Assembly: GCF_900156455.1 (NCBI RefSeq)
Contig: NZ_FTNQ01000001.1
Span: forward strand, 62,001-126,000
Direction: 5' to 3'
Length of the DNA stretch: 64,000 bases
From: Microbacterium sp. RURRCA19A
GTDB taxonomy: Bacteria; Actinomycetota; Actinomycetes; Actinomycetales; Microbacteriaceae
In this document: positions 50,895 through 59,850 of the stretch, one piece after another
Layout of the letters: each line of letters begins with the position of its first letter
Numbering within the stretch: position 1 is the stretch's first letter
Made by a program: the position numbers and the translations under genes
Notes under the pieces: model-generated
What the model saw: the letters and a program-made list of their open reading frames with translations, nothing else
Database searches by the model: none
What the model was told of the DNA's origin: nothing

Positions 50895-52348
50895 CCGATG
50901 TGCGATTCGCCCAGCAGGACGGGCGCGCCCTGCTCGAACTCACGGGGACGGGTCCGCGGCCGGCGGGCGTGACGCTGGAGGGTGCGCGTGCCCGGGTCAC
51001 GGGGCGCCTGCACGGGCGCGGGCGCACCTGGCGCGCGGAGATCCCGCTGCGTGCCGCGCGGTGGGGCGGGCCCGAGCTGCCGTTGCCCACGGGCGACTAC
51101 CGCCTGCACATCGACCCGGGCGAGGCGACGGATGCGGCACCCCCCGCGGCCTCCCTGCCGCTGACGCAGCTTCCCGGCCTCCGGGCGGAGTGGGATGGCC
51201 GGCGGCTGCGGGTCGGACCCCCCGTCGACCCCGCGTACGACTCCGGCGAAGGCCAGGCTGCGCTCGAACGGCGGTACGCGACGTCGCGGCACCCGCTGGA
51301 GAACGCGGTGTTCTTCGAGAGCTTCTACGGACGCACGGCGGGCTGCAACCCGCTCGCCATCGACCGCGAGCTCGCGCGCGCCGCCCCCGGGGTCATGCGC
51401 TACTGGAGTGTCGTCGACCTGTCGGTGCAGGTGCCCGAGGGAGCCGTCGCCGTCGTGGAGGGCAGCCCCGAATGGTGGCGTGCCCGGGCGGCGGCGCGGC
51501 TTCTCGTCGTCAACGACTGGCTCCGACGCAAGTTCGTCCGAAAGGCCGGCCAGCGGGTGCTGCAGACCTGGCACGGCACACCGCTCAAACGGCTCGCTCT
51601 GCACCGTCCCGGCTTCGACCCGCGTCGAGTCCTGGCCGTCCTCCGCGAGAGCCGGCGCTGGGACGTGCTGCTGGCGCAGAGCCCCTATGCCGCGCGCGTG
51701 CTCTCCCGCGCGTACGCGTTCGAGCGGCGCCCCGTCTGGGTCGACGGGTACCCGCGCAACGACGTGCTGCAGGACGACGACGGGGTCGTCACGCGCCGCG
51801 CCCTGGGGATCGGGGCGGAGGAGCGCGTCCTGCTCTACGCGCCGACCTGGCGCGACGATCGGGTGGCCATGGTCGACTACCTCGATCCGGCGGCCCTGGC
51901 CCGCGCGACGGACGCCGTCGTCCTCGTCCGAGGACACACCCGCACGCTGCACCCCGGCGAGGACGCGCGCGGACCCCGCGTGATCGACGTCACGGGGTAC
52001 CCGGACACGGCCCGCCTCCTCGCGGCATCCGACGCCCTCATCACCGACTATTCGTCCGTCATGTTCGACTTTGCCATCACCGGCAGGCCGATGTACTTCC
52101 TCGTCCCCGATCTCGAGCACTACCGCGGCGAGGTGCGGGGGTTCTACTTCGACCTTCTGGATGCGGCCCCGGGACCGGTCGTCCGTTCGCAGCACGAGCT
52201 CGAACGTGCCATCGCCGAGGTCGACCCGACGATCTTCCGCGAACGCTACGAACGGTTCCAGCGGGTGTTCGTCGCCCGTGAGGACGGTCGGGCCGGCGAG
52301 CGGGTCGTCGCGCGGCTGCTCGACCAGGGTTTCGTCGACCGGGGATGA
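50891..52348 (+). CDS. CDP-glycerol glycerophosphotransferase-family protein with N-terminal extension
   Basis: A 485-residue protein. Residues 1 to about 120 form a beta-rich domain (LLELTGTGPRPAGVTLEG; LPTGDYRLHID) of a kind often seen ahead of such transferases. The catalytic part has VLQTWHGTPLKRLALH (about 219), LLYAPTWRDDRV (about 315), LVRGHTRTLHPG (about 345) and LITDYSSVMFDFAITG (about 382). The second histidine motif reads RGHTR rather than RPHP. Translationally coupled to the preceding family member, so the two probably act in sequence on one polymer. Confidence 0.86.
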   Translation: MTDVRFAQQDGRALLELTGTGPRPAGVTLEGARARVTGRLHGRGRTWRAEIPLRAARWGGPELPLPTGDYRLHIDPGEATDAAPPAASLPLTQLPGLRAEWDGRRLRVGPPVDPAYDSGEGQAALERRYATSRHPLENAVFFESFYGRTAGCNPLAIDRELARAAPGVMRYWSVVDLSVQVPEGAVAVVEGSPEWWRARAAARLLVVNDWLRRKFVRKAGQRVLQTWHGTPLKRLALHRPGFDPRRVLAVLRESRRWDVLLAQSPYAARVLSRAYAFERRPVWVDGYPRNDVLQDDDGVVTRRALGIGAEERVLLYAPTWRDDRVAMVDYLDPAALARATDAVVLVRGHTRTLHPGEDARGPRVIDVTGYPDTARLLAASDALITDYSSVMFDFAITGRPMYFLVPDLEHYRGEVRGFYFDLLDAAPGPVVRSQHELERAIAEVDPTIFRERYERFQRVFVAREDGRAGERVVARLLDQGFVDRG

Positions 52349-52364
52349 GATGGATGCCGCGTGC

Positions 52365-53450
52365 TCAGGGCAGCGGGGTGTTGCGGCCGTCGAGCCGAGA
52401 GGTGTCGACGGTGTCGCGCGCCCCGCGCACGACGCCCCACAGGAACCCGGTTCCCCAGGGGAGGTGCATCGACGGCAGGACGGCCGCCGTCCAGATCCGG
52501 TCGCGCCAGCCCTGACCTCCGCCGCGCCCCAGCGCGACCACCGCGACGAGCGTCGCGTACGCGGCGACGGGCGCGTGCACCACATGTGTCGCCGGGGCGC
52601 GGACGACGCCGAGGACCTGCAGCACCGCGACCGCGAGCGACAGCGCGGCCGAGACGACGAGCACCGGAGGAGCGAAGAACCGCAGCGAGTTGCGGCGACC
52701 GTACCGCCGGACCAGCTCGCCGCGCCAGGCTCCCGTCGCGCGGAACTGCCGCACGAGCCGCGTCCAGCTCTCCCGCGGCCAGTAGACCACCGACAGGGCC
52801 GGATCGAACCACACTCGGTAGCCGGCGCGACGGATCCTCAGATTGAGCTCCCAGTCCTCACCGCGACGCAGGGACTCGTCGAACCCGCCCACCTCCTCCA
52901 GCACGCGGCGCCGGAACACTCCGAGATACGCCGACTCGGCCGGCCCCTCCTCGGTGCCCCCGTGGTAGGCGCCGCCGCCGAGCCCGACGGGCGAGTTGTA
53001 GGCACGCGCGACAGCCCGCTGGAACGGCGAGCGCCCGTCCGCCCGCATCACCCCGCCGACGTTCGCCGCGCGGGTCCGCCGGAGCGTTGCGAGGGCGCGT
53101 CGTGCGTACCCGGGCCGGAGCTCGGAGTGCGCGTCCACGCGCACGATCGTCGGAAAGCGGCTCGCGCGGATCGCGAGATTCAGTCCGACCGGGATGTCGG
53201 CGGCGGGATTGTCCACCAGCACGACCCGGGGGTCCTCGGCGGCGATGTCCCGGGCGATCTCGCCACTGGCGTCCGTCGACGGCCCGAGCGCCAGCACGAG
53301 CTCGACCGGGCCCGGCACGTCCTGGGACAACGTCGATGCCACCGCGCGGCGCAGGTACCGCTCCTCGTTGAGGACGGGCATGACGAAGCTCACGCCGGCG
53401 TCGTCGGGGGGAACGGGCGCGTCTCGGCGGCCGGGGGTCGCGAGGTGCAT
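52365..53450 (-). CDS. Family 2 glycosyltransferase with membrane segments
   Basis: A 361-residue GT-A protein: FVMPVLNEERYLRRAV (about 22), LALGPSTDASGEIA, the nucleotide-sugar Asp motif RVDAHSELRPGYARRAL (about 103), an EDW acceptor motif in RGEDWELNLRIRRAGY (about 197) and two or three C-terminal hydrophobic helices (about 260-320). Related succinoglycan/ExoA-like enzymes add sugars to lipid-linked or wall polymers. The start may be GTG 53453 or ATG 53450. It lies opposite to its neighbours, between transferase genes. Confidence 0.87.
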   Translation of the reverse strand: MHLATPGRRDAPVPPDDAGVSFVMPVLNEERYLRRAVASTLSQDVPGPVELVLALGPSTDASGEIARDIAAEDPRVVLVDNPAADIPVGLNLAIRASRFPTIVRVDAHSELRPGYARRALATLRRTRAANVGGVMRADGRSPFQRAVARAYNSPVGLGGGAYHGGTEEGPAESAYLGVFRRRVLEEVGGFDESLRRGEDWELNLRIRRAGYRVWFDPALSVVYWPRESWTRLVRQFRATGAWRGELVRRYGRRNSLRFFAPPVLVVSAALSLAVAVLQVLGVVRAPATHVVHAPVAAYATLVAVVALGRGGGQGWRDRIWTAAVLPSMHLPWGTGFLWGVVRGARDTVDTSRLDGRNTPLP

Positions 53451-53480
53451 CACTCCATCGTTTCACGCCGACCTGGCCGG

Positions 53481-53486
53481 TACCCT
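53481..53486 (+). promoter_or_regulatory. -10 element of the third transferase gene (leaderless)
   Basis: TACCCT, spacer GGAACG, then ATG 53493. Confidence 0.5.
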
Positions 53487-53492
53487 GGAACG

Positions 53493-54722
53493 ATGCCCCT
53501 CGCCCGCGACGCCCGTCTCGCCGTCGGGCTCCTCCGCAAGGCCCTGGCCACCCGCCGTGCCCGCACCGACCTGCGCCGCGCGCTCGCCGAACGCGGGCCC
53601 CTGCCCCGGAACCGCTTCCGCATCGCGGTGTACTTCGCCGACGGTCCCGTGAACATGTACCAGATCCGCCAGTGGTACGCGCCGCTGCAGGAGCTCGCGC
53701 GCGAGTGGCCGGTCGTCGTGATCGCCCGTGCGATCCGCGGCGCGGACGCGCTCCTCCGCGACGACGCCCTCCCGGTCGCCTACGCCCCGACGGTGCGGGA
53801 TGTCGAGCAGGTTCTCGACGAGCAGGACATCCGGATCGTCTTCTACGTCAACCAGAACACCCGTAACTTCCAGATGTTCCGGTACGGGCGCCGCTGGCAC
53901 GTGTTCATCAACCACGGCGAGTCCGACAAGATGTACATGACGACGAACCAGTTCACCGCCTACGACTACGCGTTCGTCGCCGGTGACGCCGCCCGGGCGC
54001 GCTTGTCCCGCACCCTCTGGGACTACGACCTCGACCGGCGGACCTTCTCCATCGGCCGCCCGCAGGCCGATCACTACTCGGGCGACCTCCCGTACACACC
54101 CGACGACCGCCGGGTCGTGCTGTACGCCCCCACGTGGGAGGGCGACCGACCTGCGGCCCACTACGGCTCGATCGTCACGCACGGCGAAGCGCTCGTCGGC
54201 GCACTCCTCGCCACGGGACGTCATCGGGTGATCTACCGCCCCCATCCCCGGTCCGGGGTCGTCGATCCGGCCTACGGCGACGCGAACGCACGCATCGTCG
54301 CGGCCCTCGCCGCCGCCAATGCCGCGGACCCGGCCGCGCAGCACGTCCACGACACCGGGCCCGACCTCGGCTGGCAGCTCGCGGCCGCCGACCTCGCCGT
54401 GGTCGACATCTCGGCGATGGTGTACGACCGGCTGGCCGCAGGCAAGCCCCTGCTGATCAGCCGGCCCGTCGACCCCGAGGCGCTCGTCGACGACACCGGG
54501 TATCTCGCGGATGCCGAGTGGCTGGATGCCGATTCCGCCGGTGACATCGTCGCGCGGACCGATCGGGTGCTCGGCGACCCCGACGCGGTCGCGCGCCTAG
54601 ACCACTGGGTGCGGTACTACTTCGGCGACACCGCTCCCGGTGCGTCGACCGAACGCTTCCACGCCGCGGTTCGCACGCTCATGGCCCGCTGGGAGAGCTG
54701 GGACGCGGGCGTCCCGGCCTGA
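53493..54722 (+). CDS. CDP-glycerol glycerophosphotransferase-like protein
   Basis: A 409-residue protein more distant from the two upstream. VFINHGESDKMYM (about 136) takes the place of the WHGxPLK histidine motif. LYAPTWEGDRP (about 210), VIYRPHPRSG (about 246) and AVVDISAMVYDRLAAGKPLLI (about 308) follow. The catalytic histidines are kept but the PLK triplet is lost, so the acceptor or donor may differ. The start is ATG 53493; the long frame upstream is antisense to the glycosyltransferase. Confidence 0.78.
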   Translation: MPLARDARLAVGLLRKALATRRARTDLRRALAERGPLPRNRFRIAVYFADGPVNMYQIRQWYAPLQELAREWPVVVIARAIRGADALLRDDALPVAYAPTVRDVEQVLDEQDIRIVFYVNQNTRNFQMFRYGRRWHVFINHGESDKMYMTTNQFTAYDYAFVAGDAARARLSRTLWDYDLDRRTFSIGRPQADHYSGDLPYTPDDRRVVLYAPTWEGDRPAAHYGSIVTHGEALVGALLATGRHRVIYRPHPRSGVVDPAYGDANARIVAALAAANAADPAAQHVHDTGPDLGWQLAAADLAVVDISAMVYDRLAAGKPLLISRPVDPEALVDDTGYLADAEWLDADSAGDIVARTDRVLGDPDAVARLDHWVRYYFGDTAPGASTERFHAAVRTLMARWESWDAGVPA

Positions 54723-54749
54723 TCCCCGCGGGCGGGACGGCGGGTCTCG

Positions 54750-56081
54750 TCAAGTGGTGAGCGGAGCCAGGCGGCCGATGGCGGCCAGAGGGATGCCGAT
54801 CCAGTCGGGACGGTTGCGCGTCTCGTAGATCGCCTCGTAGACGGCCTTGTCGAGCTCGAACGCGGCCAGGAGCGCGTCCGGGGCCGTCCGGTCGGCGCCG
54901 ATCGTCTCGACGTACCCGGTCAGGAACGCCTCCTGTGCGGCGATGACCCACGCGCGCACCGCCGCGTCGTCGTCGGACACCGCGCCGGACACGTAGTCGA
55001 ACGAGCGCAGCATCCCGGCGACGTCCCGGACGGCGAGGTCGGGGCTGCGGCGCTCCGCGATCGGGCGGAGCGGCTCTCCCTCGAAGTCGAGCAGCACCCA
55101 GCCGTTCGCGGGGGTGTGCAGCACCTGCCCGAGGTGCAGATCGCCGTGCACGCGCTGGAGGGGCGGCCATGTCGCAGCGACGGCGTCCGCGTAAACCTCC
55201 CGGATGCGTTGAGCATGAGGGGCGAGCGCGGGAACCTCCGCCAGGGCGGTCGTCAGACGTCGCTCCCAGGCAGCGGCGACACGCGAACGGACCTGGTCGT
55301 CGGGGGCCACCGTGGGGAAGATGTCGGCCAATGCCACGTGCATCCGCGCGACGCTCCCGCCCAGCGCTCGGGCCGGCGCGGTGAAATCGTCGCCGGCGGT
55401 AGCGGCCAAGAGAGCCACGCGCCACGCGTCCTCGACCCCCTCGAAGAACTCCTGCGCGAACGCGAGCGAGCCGGTGACCTCGTCCCCTGTCGTCGTGGTC
55501 CACTCGCCTCGGATCTCGCCGATCGCGGCGGGCACGAACGCGGCGCCGCCGGCGGCCAGCGCGGATTGCAGCTCGACGTCCGGGTTCACGCCGTCGTTGA
55601 CCTGCCGGAAGAGCTTGCAGATGACCGGGGCCGCGCCGGCCGGGCGGAAGATGATCGAGGTGTTCGACTGCTCCCCGCTCAACACCCGGGCCGGGACGTC
55701 GGTGGCGGGACTCGCGGACCGCGCGGCCAGGGGGATGCCGACGATCTTCGACGGCGCGGTGGATCCGGCCCCGCCGACCGTGACCAGCTGGAACAGCAGG
55801 TCGGTGAACGCGGGGTCGGTCACGGCATCCGCCCACACCCGTCCGTCGTCCGCGGGCCCGATGAGACTGCCCGGGAGCACCGTCTCCGGGTCGCGCAGGG
55901 ACACCGGCACCTGGTAGACCGCCGCGGGCGACACGGCGTCGTCGCGGACGAGGAGAACCCGGGTCGCGGGGATCACCGACTCCGCGTCGGCGACGAGGGT
56001 CAGACGTGGATCGCGCCCCTTCGTGCCGTACCAGCGCTGACGCGGCATCCACACGGTCAGGAGATCGAGAAGGTCGCCCAT
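54750..56081 (-). CDS. Maltokinase-like aminoglycoside phosphotransferase-family kinase
   Basis: A 443-residue protein with maltokinase (Mak/Pep2) architecture: an N-terminal cap (MPRQRWYGTKGRDP), SGEQSNTSIIF in the nucleotide lobe, catalytic loop QRVHGDLHLGQVLHT (about 318) and metal motif WVLLDFEGEPLRPIAER (about 340). Maltokinase makes maltose 1-phosphate from maltose and ATP for the GlgE glycogen pathway. TreS, GlgE and GlgB genes, often adjacent, are not in this window. A -10 box lies 6 nt before the ATG. Confidence 0.83.
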   Translation of the reverse strand: MGDLLDLLTVWMPRQRWYGTKGRDPRLTLVADAESVIPATRVLLVRDDAVSPAAVYQVPVSLRDPETVLPGSLIGPADDGRVWADAVTDPAFTDLLFQLVTVGGAGSTAPSKIVGIPLAARSASPATDVPARVLSGEQSNTSIIFRPAGAAPVICKLFRQVNDGVNPDVELQSALAAGGAAFVPAAIGEIRGEWTTTTGDEVTGSLAFAQEFFEGVEDAWRVALLAATAGDDFTAPARALGGSVARMHVALADIFPTVAPDDQVRSRVAAAWERRLTTALAEVPALAPHAQRIREVYADAVAATWPPLQRVHGDLHLGQVLHTPANGWVLLDFEGEPLRPIAERRSPDLAVRDVAGMLRSFDYVSGAVSDDDAAVRAWVIAAQEAFLTGYVETIGADRTAPDALLAAFELDKAVYEAIYETRNRPDWIGIPLAAIGRLAPLTT

Positions 56082-56087
56082 GCGGCG

Positions 56088-56093
56088 AGGCTA
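56088..56093 (-). promoter_or_regulatory. -10 element of the maltokinase gene (leaderless)
   Basis: TAGCCT with spacer CGCCGC before ATG 56081. Confidence 0.5.
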
Positions 56094-56151
56094 ACGGGAT
56101 CCGGCGAGGTTCGCCCGGGTCTTGCGCCCGAGCCCCGTCGATGACAAGACG

Positions 56152-57081
56152 TCAGGGCTTCTCGGACGGCGGTGCATCGCCCTTCCGGTCCGAGCGACGG
56201 GGGAGGGCCCTGCGGGCGACCGACCCCGTTCGCCGGCCCGCGGATCCGACGGCGCCCGCGATCGCGCCGCCGACGCGCTGCACACCGCCGACGGCACGAC
56301 GCTCCAGTCGGTCGGCGCCGGGCCGCGGTTCGAGGTCGCGGGGGAGGGTCGGGGGAGCAGCACCGAACGCCCGCCGCGACGTGACGAGCACGCGACGGCC
56401 GAGGATGTTGTTGCCGGCACCGCCCACCACGGCCCCGACGCCGAACGGGAGGGCCTTGCCGAGCCACGATGCTCCGCCGCGGGCCGCGAATTGGCGGGCG
56501 AACGTGGTCTTGAGCCGGTCGACCAGCGGTCCGACGGCCGCGCGGGGCAGCGTCTTCGTGACGAGTTCTCCCCAGTAACCGGAGCGGGTCGTCCCGCGAC
56601 CCGCCGCCTGCGCCGCGAGCTGGGCGACGAGGTCTGTTCCCTCCTGGCCGAGCATCAGGGTGAGGACGAGGGCGCGCGCGCGGTCGGGGTCTTCGACCGC
56701 GACCCCGTGCACCTCCGCGACCGACTGCGCGAACAGAGCCGTGGCCTCCAGGAACCCGACCGTCTCGACGCCGCTCAGTGCGAGCGTGACGCCGGTGCCG
56801 ATCCCGGGGACGACGGCTGTCGCGCCGACGGCCGCGCCGCCCGTGGTCACGGCGGCGAGATAGCGACGCTCGAGAATCCGCAGGATCTCCTGCGGCGACG
56901 CGTCGGGATGCCGCAGCCGGACGCTCCGCAGGTGTGCGAGAACCGCGGGGCGCTGCACGGACAGCACACGATCGAGCATCCGGATCGTGCGTGGATGCTC
57001 GTCCGAGCCCGCCGGCGGCAGCCCTCCGTTCCAGGGCGCGTCGTCGGGCAGGGAATGGATGCGATGCACCTTCTCGGCCAT
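56152..57081 (-). CDS. EcsC-like protein of unknown function
   Basis: A 309-residue protein. A helical N-terminus (RHPDASPQEILRILERRYLAAV) leads to a glycine/alanine-rich hydrophobic region (VGATAVVPGIGTGVTLALSG, about 80-100), a helical middle and a second glycine-rich stretch FGVGAVVGGAGNNILGRRV (about 215). This order resembles EcsC-family proteins, but I am not certain of the assignment. The C-terminal 60 residues are basic and Arg-rich. ATG at 57081; the open frame upstream is shadow of the nucleotidyltransferase gene. Confidence 0.55.
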   Translation of the reverse strand: MAEKVHRIHSLPDDAPWNGGLPPAGSDEHPRTIRMLDRVLSVQRPAVLAHLRSVRLRHPDASPQEILRILERRYLAAVTTGGAAVGATAVVPGIGTGVTLALSGVETVGFLEATALFAQSVAEVHGVAVEDPDRARALVLTLMLGQEGTDLVAQLAAQAAGRGTTRSGYWGELVTKTLPRAAVGPLVDRLKTTFARQFAARGGASWLGKALPFGVGAVVGGAGNNILGRRVLVTSRRAFGAAPPTLPRDLEPRPGADRLERRAVGGVQRVGGAIAGAVGSAGRRTGSVARRALPRRSDRKGDAPPSEKP

Positions 57082-57137
57082 GTCTCCATCCTGCCCCGAC
57101 GCGCCGGTGCCGGCCGGGCCTTGACGTGCGCCGTCGA

Positions 57138-57830
57138 TCAGACGAAGAGGTTTGCGCGTTCCAGATCCTCGGCGAAGTCGACCTCGACGGCGTACAGGTC
57201 CGAGATGTCGAGGGGTTCGACGCGCATTCCGTCCTCGGCGATGGCGAGTTCGATTCCGCGTTCGAAGTAATCCTGATCGTCGACCCGCTGGAGGTGGCGC
57301 TGGAGGATCTTCCGGTCGCGGGACGAGACGTAGTTGATGCCGACGGCTTCGCCGAGTCCACCGCGGACGCTCTTCGAGAGCTCCATGACGAAGCCTTCGG
57401 CGTCGACGGTGTACTTGACCTCTTCGTCGCTGACCTTGGCGGTGTTCACGGTGACGAACGACTGGTCGGACTCGATCAGCGCGGCCGCGCGGCCGAGCAC
57501 ATCGGGGTCGAAGACGACGTCGCCGTTCATCCACAGCACACCGCCGCGCCCGGTCACCGAGAGGGCGCGGAGCAGGCTCTTCGACGTGTTGGTGAGGTCG
57601 TAGCGGTCGTTGTAGACGTAGTCGACTCGCGGGAACGCGTCGACGACGGTCTCCGCGCGATAGCCGACGACCGTGGTGATGCGGGCGGTACGGCCGAAGT
57701 TCGCCCGGATGTTGTCGTGCTGCTGCTGCATGATGCTGCGGCCGTCGGCGAGCACGGTCAGCGGTTTGGGGAGGCTCCTCCCCAAACGCGAGCCCATGCC
57801 CGCAGCGAGAATGACGATGTGAAGGGTCAA
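57138..57830 (-). CDS. Sugar/alcohol-phosphate nucleotidyltransferase
   Basis: A 230-residue NTP-transferase: HIVILAAGMGSRLGRSLPKPL (about 3, split by family spacing) binds the nucleotide, VLWMNGDVVFD (about 103) gives the metal Asp, and DLYAVEVDFAEDLERA (about 210) completes the site. The sequence resembles phosphocholine cytidylyltransferase-type (LicC-like) enzymes. It could supply a CDP-activated precursor to the nearby transferases (inference). Start: TTG at 57830 has AGGAG a few nt upstream and matches where similarity begins; ATG at 57899 would add 23 basic residues. Confidence 0.78.
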   Translation of the reverse strand: MTLHIVILAAGMGSRLGRSLPKPLTVLADGRSIMQQQHDNIRANFGRTARITTVVGYRAETVVDAFPRVDYVYNDRYDLTNTSKSLLRALSVTGRGGVLWMNGDVVFDPDVLGRAAALIESDQSFVTVNTAKVSDEEVKYTVDAEGFVMELSKSVRGGLGEAVGINYVSSRDRKILQRHLQRVDDQDYFERGIELAIAEDGMRVEPLDISDLYAVEVDFAEDLERANLFV

Positions 57831-58026
57831 GGCAGGCTCCTGGGGGATGAGTTGTCGTTTCCGGTTCACCGGAAAGTCACGCCTTCGTGTCGGATTCATG
57901 CTAGCCAGAGGGCCTGGGAAGGTGGACAATACGCGCTCGTCGTTGTCCTTTCGTGATGACCCGCCCGTGTGCGCTCCGCGGGCAACCCCGCGGGTGGGTG
58001 TCCGAGGGGGTTGATAGTTTGGAGCG
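57831..58026. other. Divergent intergenic region, nucleotidyltransferase / ABC transporter
   Basis: These 196 bp hold a -10 box for the ABC gene (TAGTTT, 58015-58020, 6 nt before its ATG), the inverted repeat GCGGGCAACCCCGC (57978-57991) and the possible longer 5' end of the nucleotidyltransferase. No further gene is seen. Confidence 0.5.
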
Positions 58027-59850
58027 ATGACAGCGTCGCTGCCGCAGCCCCCTGAGTCCGCCTCCGCTGGGTCGGAGGACGATGCGGCGAGCGTCGACGC
58101 CTCTCCCACGCCCCCGCCTCGCCCGCGCACGCCCCGACGTCCCGCCGCCGCTTCACCGCGTGCGACGGCGGATTCGGATGCCGCGGCCGACGACGACACG
58201 CCGGAGGTGAAGAAGTCGACGCCGCGAACGTCGTCGGCACGCAACGCCTCCACCGGAGCTGCGCCCCGCAGCCCGCGCACGCCGGCGGCGAAGAAGCCGG
58301 CGACGCCGCGCACGCCGGCGGCGAGGAAACCCGCGACGCCGCGCACACCGGCGGCGAAGAAGCCCGCGACGCCCCGCACGCCGGCGGCGAAGAAGCCGGC
58401 CGCTCCCCGGAAGAAGCCGGCGGTGCCGGGCACGGCCGCATCGGTGGTGCCGGATGACGCGAGCCCGATGGTCGATCCGGGACCGCCGCCGCCGCTGCCG
58501 ACCGACCTCGTCGTGCCGCCGAGGCCCCCTCTGCCCCCCGTGAGTGCGTCGCCCGCCGTCTCCGACCCCACGCCGGCGGACGTCGCCGTCGAGGAGCCGA
58601 AGGTCGTCGAGGAACCACCGGCCGTCGAGTCGGCGGTCGGTACCGATACGGCCGTCGAAGAGCCTTCCCCGGGGGACGTCATCCCATCGGATGAGAATGC
58701 GGCCCCCATCGAGCCCGTGGCTGAGGAGCCGGCGGTCGACCCGGAGCCCGTGGCCGAGGAGCAGGTGGTCGAGGAGCCGGTGCCCGCGGTTCAGGAGCCG
58801 GTGCTGGTTGCCGACGAGCCCGAGGCCGGTGCGGAGCCGGCGGGGGACGAGTCCGGCACGGGCGAGTCCCTCCGCGCTGAGGAGATCACCGCCGACGAAG
58901 CATCGACGGACGATCCGATGCCCGCCGACATCGCGCTGGAGCCGTCGCCGGCGCCCGAACAGGGCACCGATCCGCTCGAGGCCGACGTCACCGCGACGGG
59001 GTCGGCCGAGACTCCGGACGCGTCCGCGGCCGAGGTCGCCGGCGCCGCAGCGGGCCCCGACGCCTCGGGCGAGCAGGCCGTCGCGAGTGACGTCCCGGCT
59101 CTGAGCCTGCGCAACGTCACCAAGACGTTCGGCGAGCTGCGTGCGGTCGACGGTGTCGACCTGACCGTTCCCGCGGGATCGTTCTATGGGCTCGTCGGGC
59201 CGAACGGCGCGGGCAAGACGACGACGCTCTCGATCATCGCCGGTCTTCTGCGTTCCAACGGCGGCACGGTCGAGATCAACGGCGTCGACGCGAAGCGCCA
59301 CCCGCGCGCGGCCAAGAAGCTGATCGGTGTGCTCCCGGACCGGCTGCGCACCTTCGACCGCCTCACCGGCCGCCAGCTCCTGTCGTACTACGGTGCGCTG
59401 CGCGGTCTGCCCTCGCCGGTGGTCGAGAGTCGGGCCGCCGATCTGGCGCGCGCCTTCGACCTCGTCGAGGCGCTCGGTCGTCCGGTATCGGACTACTCGG
59501 CTGGAATGACGAAGAAGGTCATGCTGGCGGGGGCGATGATCCATTCGCCGCGTCTGCTCGTGCTCGACGAACCCTTCGAGGCCGTCGATCCGGTCTCCAG
59601 CGGGGTCATCCTCGACATCCTGCGCGCATACGTCGATCACGGCGGCACCGTGATCTTGTCGAGTCACGGCATGGAACTGGTGGAGCGCGTGTGTTCGCGT
59701 GTCGCCGTCATCGTGTCGGGACAGGTGCTCGCCGAGGGCACCGTCGATGAGGTCCGCGGCGAGTCGACGCTCGAGCAGCGTTTCCTCGAGCTCTCCGGCG
59801 GGTTGGGCGACGTGGAGGGCCTCGAGTGGTTGCACACGTTCTCCGCCTGA
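58027..59850 (+). CDS. ABC transporter ATP-binding protein with 350-residue low-complexity N-terminus
   Basis: A 607-residue protein. The ABC ATPase occupies only residues about 355-600: Walker A GLVGPNGAGKTTTLS (about 388), signature YSAGMTKKVMLAGAMI (about 487), Walker B LLVLDEPFEAVDP (about 507) and the H-loop in ILSSHGME. The first 350 residues are disordered: Pro/Ala/Lys 11-residue repeats (83-126), then a long acidic Val-Glu-Pro tract. The usual ATPase subunit is about 250 residues. It pairs with the overlapping permease gene, probably as an exporter. The reading frame is continuous, so the extension is translated if ATG 58027 is used; that ATG has a -10 box at leaderless spacing. Confidence 0.88.
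   Translation: MTASLPQPPESASAGSEDDAASVDASPTPPPRPRTPRRPAAASPRATADSDAAADDDTPEVKKSTPRTSSARNASTGAAPRSPRTPAAKKPATPRTPAARKPATPRTPAAKKPATPRTPAAKKPAAPRKKPAVPGTAASVVPDDASPMVDPGPPPPLPTDLVVPPRPPLPPVSASPAVSDPTPADVAVEEPKVVEEPPAVESAVGTDTAVEEPSPGDVIPSDENAAPIEPVAEEPAVDPEPVAEEQVVEEPVPAVQEPVLVADEPEAGAEPAGDESGTGESLRAEEITADEASTDDPMPADIALEPSPAPEQGTDPLEADVTATGSAETPDASAAEVAGAAAGPDASGEQAVASDVPALSLRNVTKTFGELRAVDGVDLTVPAGSFYGLVGPNGAGKTTTLSIIAGLLRSNGGTVEINGVDAKRHPRAAKKLIGVLPDRLRTFDRLTGRQLLSYYGALRGLPSPVVESRAADLARAFDLVEALGRPVSDYSAGMTKKVMLAGAMIHSPRLLVLDEPFEAVDPVSSGVILDILRAYVDHGGTVILSSHGMELVERVCSRVAVIVSGQVLAEGTVDEVRGESTLEQRFLELSGGLGDVEGLEWLHTFSA
58273..58404 (+). repeat. Four 33-bp tandem coding repeats
   Basis: Four in-frame copies encode PRTPAAKKPAT, with R for K in copy 2 and a final A in copy 4. 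They resemble histone-H1/HupB-like Lys-Pro-Ala repeats. Confidence 0.85.

Noticed and set aside
58273..58404. 33-bp repeats as a CRISPR array
   Set aside because: The units are contiguous without spacers and encode an in-frame 11-residue protein repeat.
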